NCBI RefSeq assembly: GCF_000092425.1
Contig: NC_014221.1
Coordinates: 997,001 to 1,061,000, forward strand
Direction: 5' to 3'
Source: Truepera radiovictrix DSM 17093
GTDB lineage: Bacteria > Deinococcota > Deinococci > Deinococcales > Trueperaceae
Length of the DNA stretch: 64,000 bases
How positions within the stretch are numbered: position 1 is the first letter of the stretch; each line of letters starts with the position of its first letter. Shown one piece after another: positions 51,897 through 59,765 of the stretch. The position numbers and the translations under genes are program-made. The notes under the pieces were generated by a model. It was not told where the DNA came from. It did not search any database and was given only the letters and a program-made list of their open reading frames with translations.

Positions 51897-53368
51897 GCCG
51901 CGCCCCTAGCCCTGCCGTTCGCGCCGACGTGCTCGCGACGTCGGCCCTTTCCGGTCGCAAACGCCTGCGCGACGCCCTCCTGACGCTCGTCGGGCTCGCG
52001 CTCTTAGCGCTCCTGATCGCTTTTATCGACGCCGAAGGGACGACCCGGTTCAAGCAGGCGTGCGCCCTGTTCGCCATCTGGGGCGTCGCCGCGATCAGCC
52101 TCAACTTGATCAACGGCACCACGGGGATCTTGTCGCTGGGGCATCACGGCTTTATGCTGGTTGGCGGTTACACCACGGCGCTCCTGACGCTCCCCGAGAT
52201 CCGGCGCCAGCAGATCGCCGAGAGCGCGCGGAGCCAGATGAACGACTTTACCTTGGGCCTGAGCCTCAATAACGGCCTAAGGGCGCTCGGGCTCGAGGCC
52301 CTCACCACCCCCGAGACGCTCTGGATCCGCTTTCTCATCGCGCTCTTTATCGGCGGTCTGGTCGCCGCGCTCTTCGGGCTCTTGGTTGGCATCCCGAGCT
52401 TGCGGCTGCGCGGCGACTACTTGGCCATCGTCACCTTCGGCTTCGGGGAGATTATCCGGCTGCTCGCCTCGACGAGCTTGCTGGGCCCCTTTACCAACGG
52501 CTCGCTGGGGTACACGGGGGTGCCCGCGCAGATCGGGCGGAGCCTCTGGTGGACGTTCGGCTTTCTCGCGCTGACCGTTTTCGTCATGACGAAATTCAAG
52601 ACCTCGTCGTACGGGCGCGCGCTGCAGGGCATCCGCGAGGACGAGATCGCCGCCGAGGCGATGGGGGTCAACCTGGCGTATCACAAGGTGTTGGCCTTTG
52701 CGCTCTCGGCCTTTTTCGCCGGCGTCGCGGGGGGGCTCTACACCTCGTGGCTCTCGGGGGCGCGCCTCGACTACTTCCTCTTTACGCTGACCTTTTTCTT
52801 CCTGGTGGCGATCTCGGTCGGGGGGACGGGGTCGTACACCGGCGTGCTCTTGGGCACGGCCCTCGTCGTCTTCGTGCGGCAGTACGGCGACCCCCTGGAG
52901 CAGGTGTACCCGCTGACGACCTGGTTCGCGGCGGCGGGGGTGCTGGTCCTGCTCGCCGCGGCGGGCGCGCTCGTGCTGCGCTCGAGGCGGCGGCTGCGCC
53001 CGCGGGTGCCGCCGCTTGTGCTCGTCGTCGGAGCCGTGGGGCTCGCGGCGCTGCTGTTTGCGCTCGTCGCGCCCAGCTTCGGCTTGCTGCAGGGGAGCTT
53101 TCAAGCGTTCGGGATGCGCGCCATTTTGCTCGCGCTGCTGCTGCTAACTATCATGATCTTCCGGCCAGAAGGGATCATGGGGCGCGCCGAGTTCTCCTGG
53201 GCGTGGCTGCTGCGCGAGCATCGCGACCGGCCCTCGGATGAGGAACGGGCGCAGGACGCGTGGCTCACCAACCCCGAGCTTAACCCTGACCGCACTGCCG
53301 CGCTGCGCAACCTGCGCGAACCGGATCCGCAGGCCGAGCGCCGCGACGACCAGAAAGGGGCGCGCTGA
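51893..53368 (+). CDS. livM: Branched-chain amino-acid ABC permease, LivM type
   Basis: Inner-membrane permease of 491 residues. LINGTTGILSLGHHGFMLVGGYTTALL is the LivM signature and GIREDEIAAEAMGVNLAYHKVLAFALSAFFAGVAGGLY the conserved loop. An Ala/Leu/Arg-rich helical region (about 350-400) is inserted before the last membrane segment, and a hydrophilic tail of ~50 residues follows. ATG overlaps the livH stop. Confidence 0.92.
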   Translation: MSRAPSPAVRADVLATSALSGRKRLRDALLTLVGLALLALLIAFIDAEGTTRFKQACALFAIWGVAAISLNLINGTTGILSLGHHGFMLVGGYTTALLTLPEIRRQQIAESARSQMNDFTLGLSLNNGLRALGLEALTTPETLWIRFLIALFIGGLVAALFGLLVGIPSLRLRGDYLAIVTFGFGEIIRLLASTSLLGPFTNGSLGYTGVPAQIGRSLWWTFGFLALTVFVMTKFKTSSYGRALQGIREDEIAAEAMGVNLAYHKVLAFALSAFFAGVAGGLYTSWLSGARLDYFLFTLTFFFLVAISVGGTGSYTGVLLGTALVVFVRQYGDPLEQVYPLTTWFAAAGVLVLLAAAGALVLRSRRRLRPRVPPLVLVVGAVGLAALLFALVAPSFGLLQGSFQAFGMRAILLALLLLTIMIFRPEGIMGRAEFSWAWLLREHRDRPSDEERAQDAWLTNPELNPDRTAALRNLREPDPQAERRDDQKGAR

Positions 53369-54240
53369 TGGCGATGCTCGAGCTTAGGGGGGTGAACAAA
53401 GCTTTCGGCGGGCTGCAGGCGACCACCAACGTCGACTTGACCCTCAACGAGGGGGAGATCGTCTCGATCATCGGCCCCAACGGCGCGGGCAAGTCGACGC
53501 TCTTCAACCTCATCACGGGGGTCTACCGGCCCGACTCCGGCGACATCCGCTTCGAGGGGCGTTCGATCGTCGGGTTAAAGCCCAACCAGATCGTCGACTT
53601 AGGGATCGCCCGCACCTTTCAGAACCTGCGGCTATTCACCAACCTCTCGGTGCTCGAGAACGTCCTGATCTCGCAGCACCACAAGCTGCGTTCGACCTGG
53701 CTCTCGGCGGTCCTGCGCACCCCCGGCTACCGCCGCCAGGAGCGGGAGATGCACGAACGGGCGCTGCAAAAGCTCGCTTTCTTCGGCCCGCGCCTTATGA
53801 GTTTTCGCCTCCACCAACCCGTGTACGTGCTCTCTTACGCCAACCGCCGCCGCACCGAGATGGCGCGCGCGATGGCGACCGGCGCCAAGCTGCTGCTTTT
53901 GGACGAACCGAGCGCCGGGATGAACCCTAAAGAGACGAACGAGATCACCGGCATCATCCGCCGCATGCGCGACGAGGGGGGGTACACCATCTTGCTCGTG
54001 GAGCACAAGATGAATTTGGTCGGTGAGATCAGCGACCGCGTGGTGGTGCTCGACTACGGCCAGAAGATCGCCGAGGGGTCGTACAAAGAGGTCGTCAACG
54101 ACCCGCGGGTGATCGAAGCGTACCTCGGTAAAAAGGCAGCCGAAGAGGGCAAGACGGCCGACCTCACCGACGAGCTCCACACCGGGTTTGACGAGCCCAG
54201 CGGCGCGCGGGGTGCGCCGGAGGGTCGGGTGACCCGGTGA
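53368..54240 (+). CDS. livG: Branched-chain amino-acid ABC ATPase, LivG type
   Basis: ATPase of 290 residues. Walker A GPNGAGKSTLF near residue 38, Q-loop in RTFQNLRLF, a signature region YVLSYANRRRTEMARAMATG in place of the usual LSGGQ-like LPYGQQR (the Gly-rich part is weak), Walker B LLLLDEPSAGMN and the H-loop in VEHKMNL. Stop/start shared with livM (TGATG); overlaps livF. The altered signature is worth noting. Confidence 0.92.
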   Translation: MAMLELRGVNKAFGGLQATTNVDLTLNEGEIVSIIGPNGAGKSTLFNLITGVYRPDSGDIRFEGRSIVGLKPNQIVDLGIARTFQNLRLFTNLSVLENVLISQHHKLRSTWLSAVLRTPGYRRQEREMHERALQKLAFFGPRLMSFRLHQPVYVLSYANRRRTEMARAMATGAKLLLLDEPSAGMNPKETNEITGIIRRMRDEGGYTILLVEHKMNLVGEISDRVVVLDYGQKIAEGSYKEVVNDPRVIEAYLGKKAAEEGKTADLTDELHTGFDEPSGARGAPEGRVTR

Positions 54241-55022
54241 GCGTCGCTCCGAGCCGCGTCGTGGTGCGGCCCGCCCCCGAACCGCGCGCCGCTGGGCACA
54301 AGGAGCGGCCCAAGCTGCTCGAGCTGCGCGACGTCACCACGCACTACGGGCCGATCCGGGTGCTTCACAAGGTGAACATGACCATCTACCCCGGCGAGAT
54401 GGTCTGCCTCTTGGGGGGTAACGCGTCGGGCAAGTCGACGACCCTCAAGACCATCCTCGGTATCGTGCGGGTCTCCGAGGGGGAGCTCTACCTCAACGGC
54501 GAACGCGTCGACGGCATGTCGACCGCTGAGCGCATCGAGCGCGGGCTCGCGGTGGTCCCCGAAAACCGGCGCATCTTCCCCAAGATGACCGTCAGGGAGA
54601 ACCTCGAGCTAGGGGCCTACTTGCGCCACGACCGCGCCGCCATCCGCGAGGACATGGACTACGTGTTCTCGCTCTTCCCCCGCCTCGGCGAGCGCCTGGG
54701 GCAGCTGGGCGGCACCATGTCGGGTGGCGAGCAGCAGATGCTGGCGATGGGCCGCGCGCTCATGAGCCGCCCCAAGCTGATCCTGATGGACGAGCCGTCG
54801 ATGGGGCTCGCGCCCCTTTTCGTCGAGAAGATCTTCGAGATCATCAAGCAGGTCAACGAGCGCGGCATCAGCGTCTTTGTCGTCGAGCAAAACGCCAACA
54901 TCGCGCTCTCGATCGCCGACCGCGGCTACGTGCTGCAGACCGGCGAGGTGGTGTTGTCGGGTCCGGCGCGCGAGCTGCTTCACAACGAGGCGATGAAGCG
55001 GGCGTACCTGGGTGACGTTTAA
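54237..55022 (+). CDS. livF: Branched-chain amino-acid ABC ATPase, LivF type
   Basis: ATPase of 261 residues. Walker A LGGNASGKSTTLK near residue 57, Q-loop in VPENRRIFPKMTVRENLELG, signature MSGGEQQMLAMGRALM, Walker B LILMDEPSMGLAP and H-loop in VEQNANIAL. About 25 extra residues precede the usual start. GTG 54237 overlaps the livG stop. Last gene of the operon; a strong terminator follows. Confidence 0.95.
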   Translation: MSVAPSRVVVRPAPEPRAAGHKERPKLLELRDVTTHYGPIRVLHKVNMTIYPGEMVCLLGGNASGKSTTLKTILGIVRVSEGELYLNGERVDGMSTAERIERGLAVVPENRRIFPKMTVRENLELGAYLRHDRAAIREDMDYVFSLFPRLGERLGQLGGTMSGGEQQMLAMGRALMSRPKLILMDEPSMGLAPLFVEKIFEIIKQVNERGISVFVVEQNANIALSIADRGYVLQTGEVVLSGPARELLHNEAMKRAYLGDV

Positions 55023-55084
55023 AAGCGGCGTCTAAGGGCGATGTCTGAGGGGTCGTGCGCGCGGGTCTTTAGGCCAACGCATCG

Positions 55085-55110
55085 GGGGCGGTGACGTCAC
55101 CGCCCCTTTT
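55085..55110 (+). terminator. Terminator of the liv operon
   Basis: A perfect 22-base palindrome (55085-55106) followed by TTTT. Confidence 0.85.
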
Positions 55111-55393
55111 GGTGTGCGCACCTGGGCGTGCGGCCCCTGCGACCGCGCGCAACCCGCCGAAGAGGGACGCCTCGGTGCAGACCTGTCAGGGACGCTGCAC
55201 CGCGTGCGGCCTCTCTGGCGGGTTTGCGACGTCCCCCGGCGGACAGGGAGAGTCTCCCTAGAGCTGAGCGTAGCATGAGAGCGGGCGCTTAGTACGCGCG
55301 TACCGTGACCGCGCGGAGTACCCGCGCTCGAGCGTCAGGGTTCGGCGGCGCAGCGCACGTTTTTCGGGGCCGCGGCGTGCCAGAGTCTGTTGT
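55111..55393. other. Intergenic before SDR gene, no gene
   Basis: About 280 bases without a coding frame; includes the short palindrome GTACGCGCGTAC near 55295. Nothing else recognised. Confidence 0.3.
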
Positions 55394-56266
55394 ATGAAAA
55401 CCTCCAAAGTCGTGCTGGTGACGGGGGCGTCGTCGGGGATCGGGCAGGCGACGGCGACGCTTTTGGCGCGCAAAGGGTACCGCGTGTTCGGGACGAGCCG
55501 CGACGGCAAGGGGCCGCCGGGCGCCCCGTACGCCATGCGGCAGCTCGAGCTGTCGTCGGCCACGTCCGTCGAGTACTGCGTCAGGAGCGTTTTGGAGGCG
55601 GCGGGGCGGATCGACGTGCTCTTTAACAACGCCGGTTTCGGCGTCGTCGGGGCGGTCGAGGAGACGAGCCTTGAGGAGGCGCAGGCGCAGCTCGAGGTCT
55701 TTCTCTTCGGGGTGCACCGGACCACGAGGGCGGTGCTGCCCGCTATGCGCGCGCAGCGCTCGGGGCGGATCATCAACATGAGTTCGGCGGCGTCGACGTT
55801 GGCCATCCCCTTTGCGGGGCTCTACTCGGCGGGCAAGTACGCCATGGCGGGTTTTAGCGAGGCGCTGCGGCGCGAGGTGCAGGGCTTTGGCGTCTGGGTC
55901 TCCTACCTCGAGGCGACCACCATCCGCACCCAAGCCGCCGACGAGGTGCGGATCGCCGCGCAGCGGATCGCGGACTACGCCCCGCTGCGCGACCGGGTGA
56001 TCGAAGACTTCCGGAGCGCGATTCGCCACGGCAAAGACCCCGAGCGCGTCGCGCGCACCGTGTTGAGGGTCATCGAGGCTAAACGGCCAAAGCTCGTCTA
56101 CCGCGTCGATACCGCCTCGAAACTGCTGCCTATCGCCAAAGCGCTCGCCCCCCAACGCACGTGGGACGCGCTCTTCGGGCTTTACGGGCGGGCGCGGGGT
56201 GGGGTGGGTGGCCCTCGCGGGGCGTCCGCGCCCGCGCCGCGAGGGTGGGAGGTGGAGCCGTCGTGA
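55394..56266 (+). CDS. SDR family oxidoreductase
   Basis: NAD(P)-dependent short-chain dehydrogenase of 290 residues. VLVTGASSGIGQATA at the start, DVLFNNAGFGVVG, catalytic Ser in INMSSAAS and YSAGKYAM (YxxxK). The C-terminal ~40 residues are Pro/Gly/Arg-rich and may not be folded. No ribosome site is clear. Function unknown; the style is that of short-chain dehydrogenases acting on retinol-like or steroid-like substrates. Confidence 0.88.
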   Translation: MKTSKVVLVTGASSGIGQATATLLARKGYRVFGTSRDGKGPPGAPYAMRQLELSSATSVEYCVRSVLEAAGRIDVLFNNAGFGVVGAVEETSLEEAQAQLEVFLFGVHRTTRAVLPAMRAQRSGRIINMSSAASTLAIPFAGLYSAGKYAMAGFSEALRREVQGFGVWVSYLEATTIRTQAADEVRIAAQRIADYAPLRDRVIEDFRSAIRHGKDPERVARTVLRVIEAKRPKLVYRVDTASKLLPIAKALAPQRTWDALFGLYGRARGGVGGPRGASAPAPRGWEVEPS

Positions 56267-56639
56267 CGGGCCGTCGGCCGTAGCGGCTGTGACCCGGCGG
56301 ACGCGGGGGCTGGCCCCCTCAGCCTTGAAGCTGGTGTGGGGCGGCGAGCCCTCTCGGGAGCTCCCGGCTAGCGGGCGAGTCCGGGCGCCAAGGGTGGCCG
56401 CAGCTGCTACGCGCTGCCCAGCTCCCAGGTTGCGCCCGGATTCGCAAACCGCTCGGGCGCTCAGAGCGAGAAGGGCCAACGCGCACCGTAGGACGCCTGT
56501 CGCAAAAACCCAGACCTTTTGACCGGGACCGTTTTGCCATAGAATCGAAGCTTGTCCGGGGGCGCTGCCTGCAGGCGACGCGCTAGGGCGTGGGCGCTGC
56601 CGGACGGGTGGCGCAGCGGAGCCCGCACAGAGGAGTTCT
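56267..56639. other. Structured intergenic region upstream of lysC
   Basis: 373 bases without a gene. A 12-bp stem (one G-T pair) joins 56377-56388 and 56432-56443; a 12-base palindrome CGGGAGCTCCCG lies at 56355-56366. TAGAAT at 56540-56545 with TTGACC 15 bases before could be the lysC promoter, in which case the structures are upstream of the mRNA. Confidence 0.4.
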
Positions 56640-57884
56640 ATGTCTAAAATCGTCGTGCAAAAGTATGGGGGCACCAGCGTAGGCGACCTCGACCGCATCC
56701 GCAAGGTCGCCTCGCGCGTCGCTCGCGCCGTCGAGGCGGGGGACAAGGTCGCGGTGACGGTCTCGGCGATGGGGCGCACCACCGACGCGCTCGTCTCGCT
56801 CGCCAAGGAGATCACCGCGCGCCCCGACCGGCGCGAACTCGATATGCTGATGGCGACCGGCGAGCAGCAGTCGATCGCGCTCCTTACGATGGCGCTCCAC
56901 ACGCTCGGGGTGCGCGCGCGCTCCTTTACGGGGCAGCAGGCGGGGTTTTTGACCGACAGCGCGAGCGGCGGCGCCCGCATCCTCGAGGTCAACCCGGAGC
57001 GGCTTCTTGCCGCGTTGGAGCACGACGACGTCGTCGTCATCGCCGGTTTTCAGGGGGTCGATGCGACGGGGATGATCACCACCTTGGGCCGCGGCGGCTC
57101 CGACACGACCGCCGTCGCCGTCGCCGCCGCTCTGGGCGCGCGCGAGTGCGAGATCTACACCGACACCGAAGGGGTCTACACCACCGACCCCCACCTCGTG
57201 CCGCGCGCCAGCAAGCTCGAGCGCATCGACTACGACGAGATGCTCGAGCTCGCCTCGCTGGGCGCCAAGGTGCTCCATCCGCGCAGCGTCTGGTACGCGC
57301 GGCGCTACGGCGTGACGATCCACGTGCGTTCGTCGTTTTCGTACAACCCGGGCACCTTGGTCGCTCGGTTTGACAAGGAGGCAGGTGTGAAGACAGACAG
57401 ACCGGTGACCGGCGTCGCCCTCGACCGCAACCACGCGCGCATCGATCTCTTGGGGGTGCCCGACACGCCGGGGGTGGCCGCCAAGGTGTTTGGCGCTCTG
57501 GGGGCGGCGGGCATCAGCGCCGACACGATCATTCAGGGGGTACCCGGGGACGGGTCGCGGCAGCAGATGGCCTTTACGGTCAACCAAGACGTCGTCGAGG
57601 ACGCCCTGGAGGCGGTGCGACCGGTGCTCGCCGAGATCGGTGGCGAGGTGCGAGCGGACCGCGACATCGCCAAGCTCTCGGTCGTCGGCATCGCCGTCGG
57701 GTCGACCCCGGGGGTCGCCGCCACGATGTTTCGCGCCGTCGCCGAGGTCGGTGCCAACATCGAGATGATCGCTACAAGTGAGGTGCGCATCTCGGTGGTG
57801 ATCGAGGCCGCTAAGGCCGTCGAGGCGCTCCACGCGGTGCACCGCGCGTTCGGGCTCGAGCGCGACCCCGACGTGCTCGCCTGA
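56640..57884 (+). CDS. lysC: Aspartate kinase
   Basis: Phosphorylates aspartate in the first step of lysine, threonine and methionine synthesis; 414 residues. KYGGTSVGDLDRIRKVA at the start, the central GRGGSDTTAVAVAAALGARECEIYTDTEGVYTTDP, and two C-terminal ACT domains from about residue 255 for amino-acid feedback. AGAGGAG precedes the ATG. An internal start with a perfect Shine-Dalgarno sequence lies at codon 250, as in organisms that make a separate beta subunit. Confidence 0.95.
   Translation: MSKIVVQKYGGTSVGDLDRIRKVASRVARAVEAGDKVAVTVSAMGRTTDALVSLAKEITARPDRRELDMLMATGEQQSIALLTMALHTLGVRARSFTGQQAGFLTDSASGGARILEVNPERLLAALEHDDVVVIAGFQGVDATGMITTLGRGGSDTTAVAVAAALGARECEIYTDTEGVYTTDPHLVPRASKLERIDYDEMLELASLGAKVLHPRSVWYARRYGVTIHVRSSFSYNPGTLVARFDKEAGVKTDRPVTGVALDRNHARIDLLGVPDTPGVAAKVFGALGAAGISADTIIQGVPGDGSRQQMAFTVNQDVVEDALEAVRPVLAEIGGEVRADRDIAKLSVVGIAVGSTPGVAATMFRAVAEVGANIEMIATSEVRISVVIEAAKAVEALHAVHRAFGLERDPDVLA
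57387..57884 (+). CDS. Aspartate kinase beta subunit by internal start (predicted)
   Basis: GTG 57387, in frame within lysC, has AAGGAGG at 57375-57381, five bases upstream. It would give 165 residues (MKTDRPVTG...) made of the two ACT domains. In Bacillus and Thermus, aspartokinase is an alpha2beta2 complex whose beta subunit arises just this way and has about this length. Confidence 0.7.
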   Translation: MKTDRPVTGVALDRNHARIDLLGVPDTPGVAAKVFGALGAAGISADTIIQGVPGDGSRQQMAFTVNQDVVEDALEAVRPVLAEIGGEVRADRDIAKLSVVGIAVGSTPGVAATMFRAVAEVGANIEMIATSEVRISVVIEAAKAVEALHAVHRAFGLERDPDVLA

Positions 57885-58121
57885 CGTCCCCGGCACGCCA
57901 AGAGGCCCTGGGGGGCGCCCAAGATGAGAAGCGTAAGCGCCCTATTGTATGGGGGGTTATGGTTACCTCGCGCCTCGCGTCGCAGGCTACGGAGCGACAC
58001 CTATGCCCTCTTTGCTGTGCCCGTTTTGCCGCCCGGCTGGTCTACAGCCGCGCCAAGCGCTCGGGGCGAGCCACGAGCCACCAGGGGCCGCCGCGTAAGA
58101 GGGCGACGGAGAGGAGTGCGC

Positions 58122-59489
58122 ATGAACACACGATGGTTGGCGCTCGCCGCGCTCGGCGCGGTGCTCGCAGCTTGTGGCCGCGAACCGGTCACGCCCGAGC
58201 CGACCCCCACGACGGTCGCTGACGTGCTCGAGGCGGAGGGCTTCTCGACCCTGCTCGAGGCCGTCAGCGCCGCTGGGCTCGGCGACACCCTCGCCGGTGA
58301 GGGGCCCTTTACGGTTTTCGCCCCTACCGACGCGGCTTTTGCCGCGCTGCCCGAGGGGGTGCTGGCGGGACTGCTCGCCGACCCCGACGCGCTTGGCGAG
58401 GTGCTGAGCTACCACGTGCTGGGGGCTGAAGTTCGCGCCGAAGCCCTTGCGGGGGCTGGCGACAGCTTTCAGACCACGGTGCAGGGTGCGCCCATCGGGG
58501 TGACGATCGGCGATGACGGGGGCGTCGCGCTGAACGCGGTCGCCACCGTGACGCAGACCGACCTGGAGGCGGACAACGGCGTCGTTCACGCCATCGACGC
58601 GGTGCTCTTGCCACCGGCGAGCGACTTTTCCGCAGAGCTAAGTAGCGACAACGTCGTGGTCCCCCCCGATGTCGGCTACGAGGCCGTCGACAGCGACGCG
58701 ACCGGTTCGGTGACCGCCACGCTCGACGTGAGCGCCGAGACCCCCACGCTCTCACTGACGGGCGAGTTCTCGGGGCTGAGCAGCCCGCTCTTGGCGACCG
58801 GGGAGAGCCCGGCGCACCTGAGTGGCCCCGCTACCGCGGCGGAAAACGCCCCCGTCCTCTTCCCCTTGAGCGTGAGCGGCGACGCGCAGGAGGAGCCCGC
58901 GACGCTCAGCGGGGAGTTCGAGCTCACCCCCGAGACCTTCGGGTACGTCGTCAGCGGTTTAACCTACGTCAACGTGTTGAGTGAGACCTACACCGCCGGG
59001 GAGCTCCGCGGCCAACTGCTCCCCGTAGCGGCGCGGCCCATCGGGCAGACGACGTTCGCCGCCGAACTCAGCAGCGACAACGTGGTGCTCACCGACGACC
59101 TGCCTTATGACAGCGTCGACAGCGACGGTACGGGTACGGTCACCTTGACGCTCGACCCGCAGACGCTCACCCTCACGGCCGAGGGGACTTTCGAGGGCCT
59201 AAGCAGTGCGCCGCTCCCCATCGGTGAGGGCCCCGAGGCGACGCCCGTACACATCCACGAGGCGCCCGCCGGTGAAAACGGCCCCATCGCCTTCCCCCTC
59301 ACCCTCGAGTCCGGCGACGAACCGACGAGCGGCACCATCTCCGGCGAAGCGACCCTGACCGAGGAGCAGGTCGCGACGCTTTTGAGCGAAGGCTTTTACG
59401 TCAACCTCCACACCGAGACCTATCCCGGCGGCGAGCTGCGCGGCCAGATCGTGCCTCTAGAGGTGAATTTGCCGGACGAAGGGTTGTAA
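58122..59489 (+). CDS. Lipoprotein with fasciclin domain and two CHRD domains
   Basis: Exported lipoprotein of 455 residues; lipobox LAAC near residue 18. GAGGAG precedes ATG 58122. A fasciclin (FAS1) domain spans ~28-160 (FSTLLEAVSAAGL, FTVFAPTDAAFAALP, LSYHVLGAEV, VHAIDAVLLPP). Two CHRD-type beta domains follow (~165-300 and ~310-450), each with SAELSSDNVV...VDSDxTGxVTxTLD, HxxGPA/HIHEAPAGENGP and ETYxxGELRGQ. Both domain types occur in extracellular adhesive proteins; the combination is uncommon as far as I know. Confidence 0.9.
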   Translation: MNTRWLALAALGAVLAACGREPVTPEPTPTTVADVLEAEGFSTLLEAVSAAGLGDTLAGEGPFTVFAPTDAAFAALPEGVLAGLLADPDALGEVLSYHVLGAEVRAEALAGAGDSFQTTVQGAPIGVTIGDDGGVALNAVATVTQTDLEADNGVVHAIDAVLLPPASDFSAELSSDNVVVPPDVGYEAVDSDATGSVTATLDVSAETPTLSLTGEFSGLSSPLLATGESPAHLSGPATAAENAPVLFPLSVSGDAQEEPATLSGEFELTPETFGYVVSGLTYVNVLSETYTAGELRGQLLPVAARPIGQTTFAAELSSDNVVLTDDLPYDSVDSDGTGTVTLTLDPQTLTLTAEGTFEGLSSAPLPIGEGPEATPVHIHEAPAGENGPIAFPLTLESGDEPTSGTISGEATLTEEQVATLLSEGFYVNLHTETYPGGELRGQIVPLEVNLPDEGL

Positions 59490-59519
59490 CGCGCGGCGTG
59501 AGGCTACGTAGACACGTAG

Positions 59520-59544
59520 AGCAGCGCTTCGGCGCTGCTTTTTT
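59520..59544 (+). terminator. Rho-independent terminator
   Basis: An 8-bp stem with a TTCG loop and T6, 30 bases after the fasciclin/CHRD stop. Confidence 0.95.
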
Positions 59545-59765
59545 GGGATTTGCCTTCTGACCCGGACGTCTTGATACGAGGGGTGGTGCTTGACGTCGGT
59601 GCTGCGGGGGTGCCGAGCGCTCTTTGCGCCGAAGAGGGTGCTCTGGAGCTGCATGTACGTGTGTAAGCGCTGTAAGATTGGGCTCGGGAGACGCCGCGTG
59701 ACGAAGCGAGACCTTACACCTCCAACCCCTGAGGACGCGACGAGCACCACGGGTGGTGTCGGCGG

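Noticed and set aside
56267-56639. Lysine riboswitch upstream of lysC
   Set aside because: Stems are present but the conserved junction sequences of the lysine riboswitch are not, and the likely promoter lies downstream of the stems.
55289-57040. 583-codon minus-strand frame
   Set aside because: Covers the SDR gene, the gap and lysC in antisense; low-complexity Arg/Pro/Ser content and no domain. A product of high GC.
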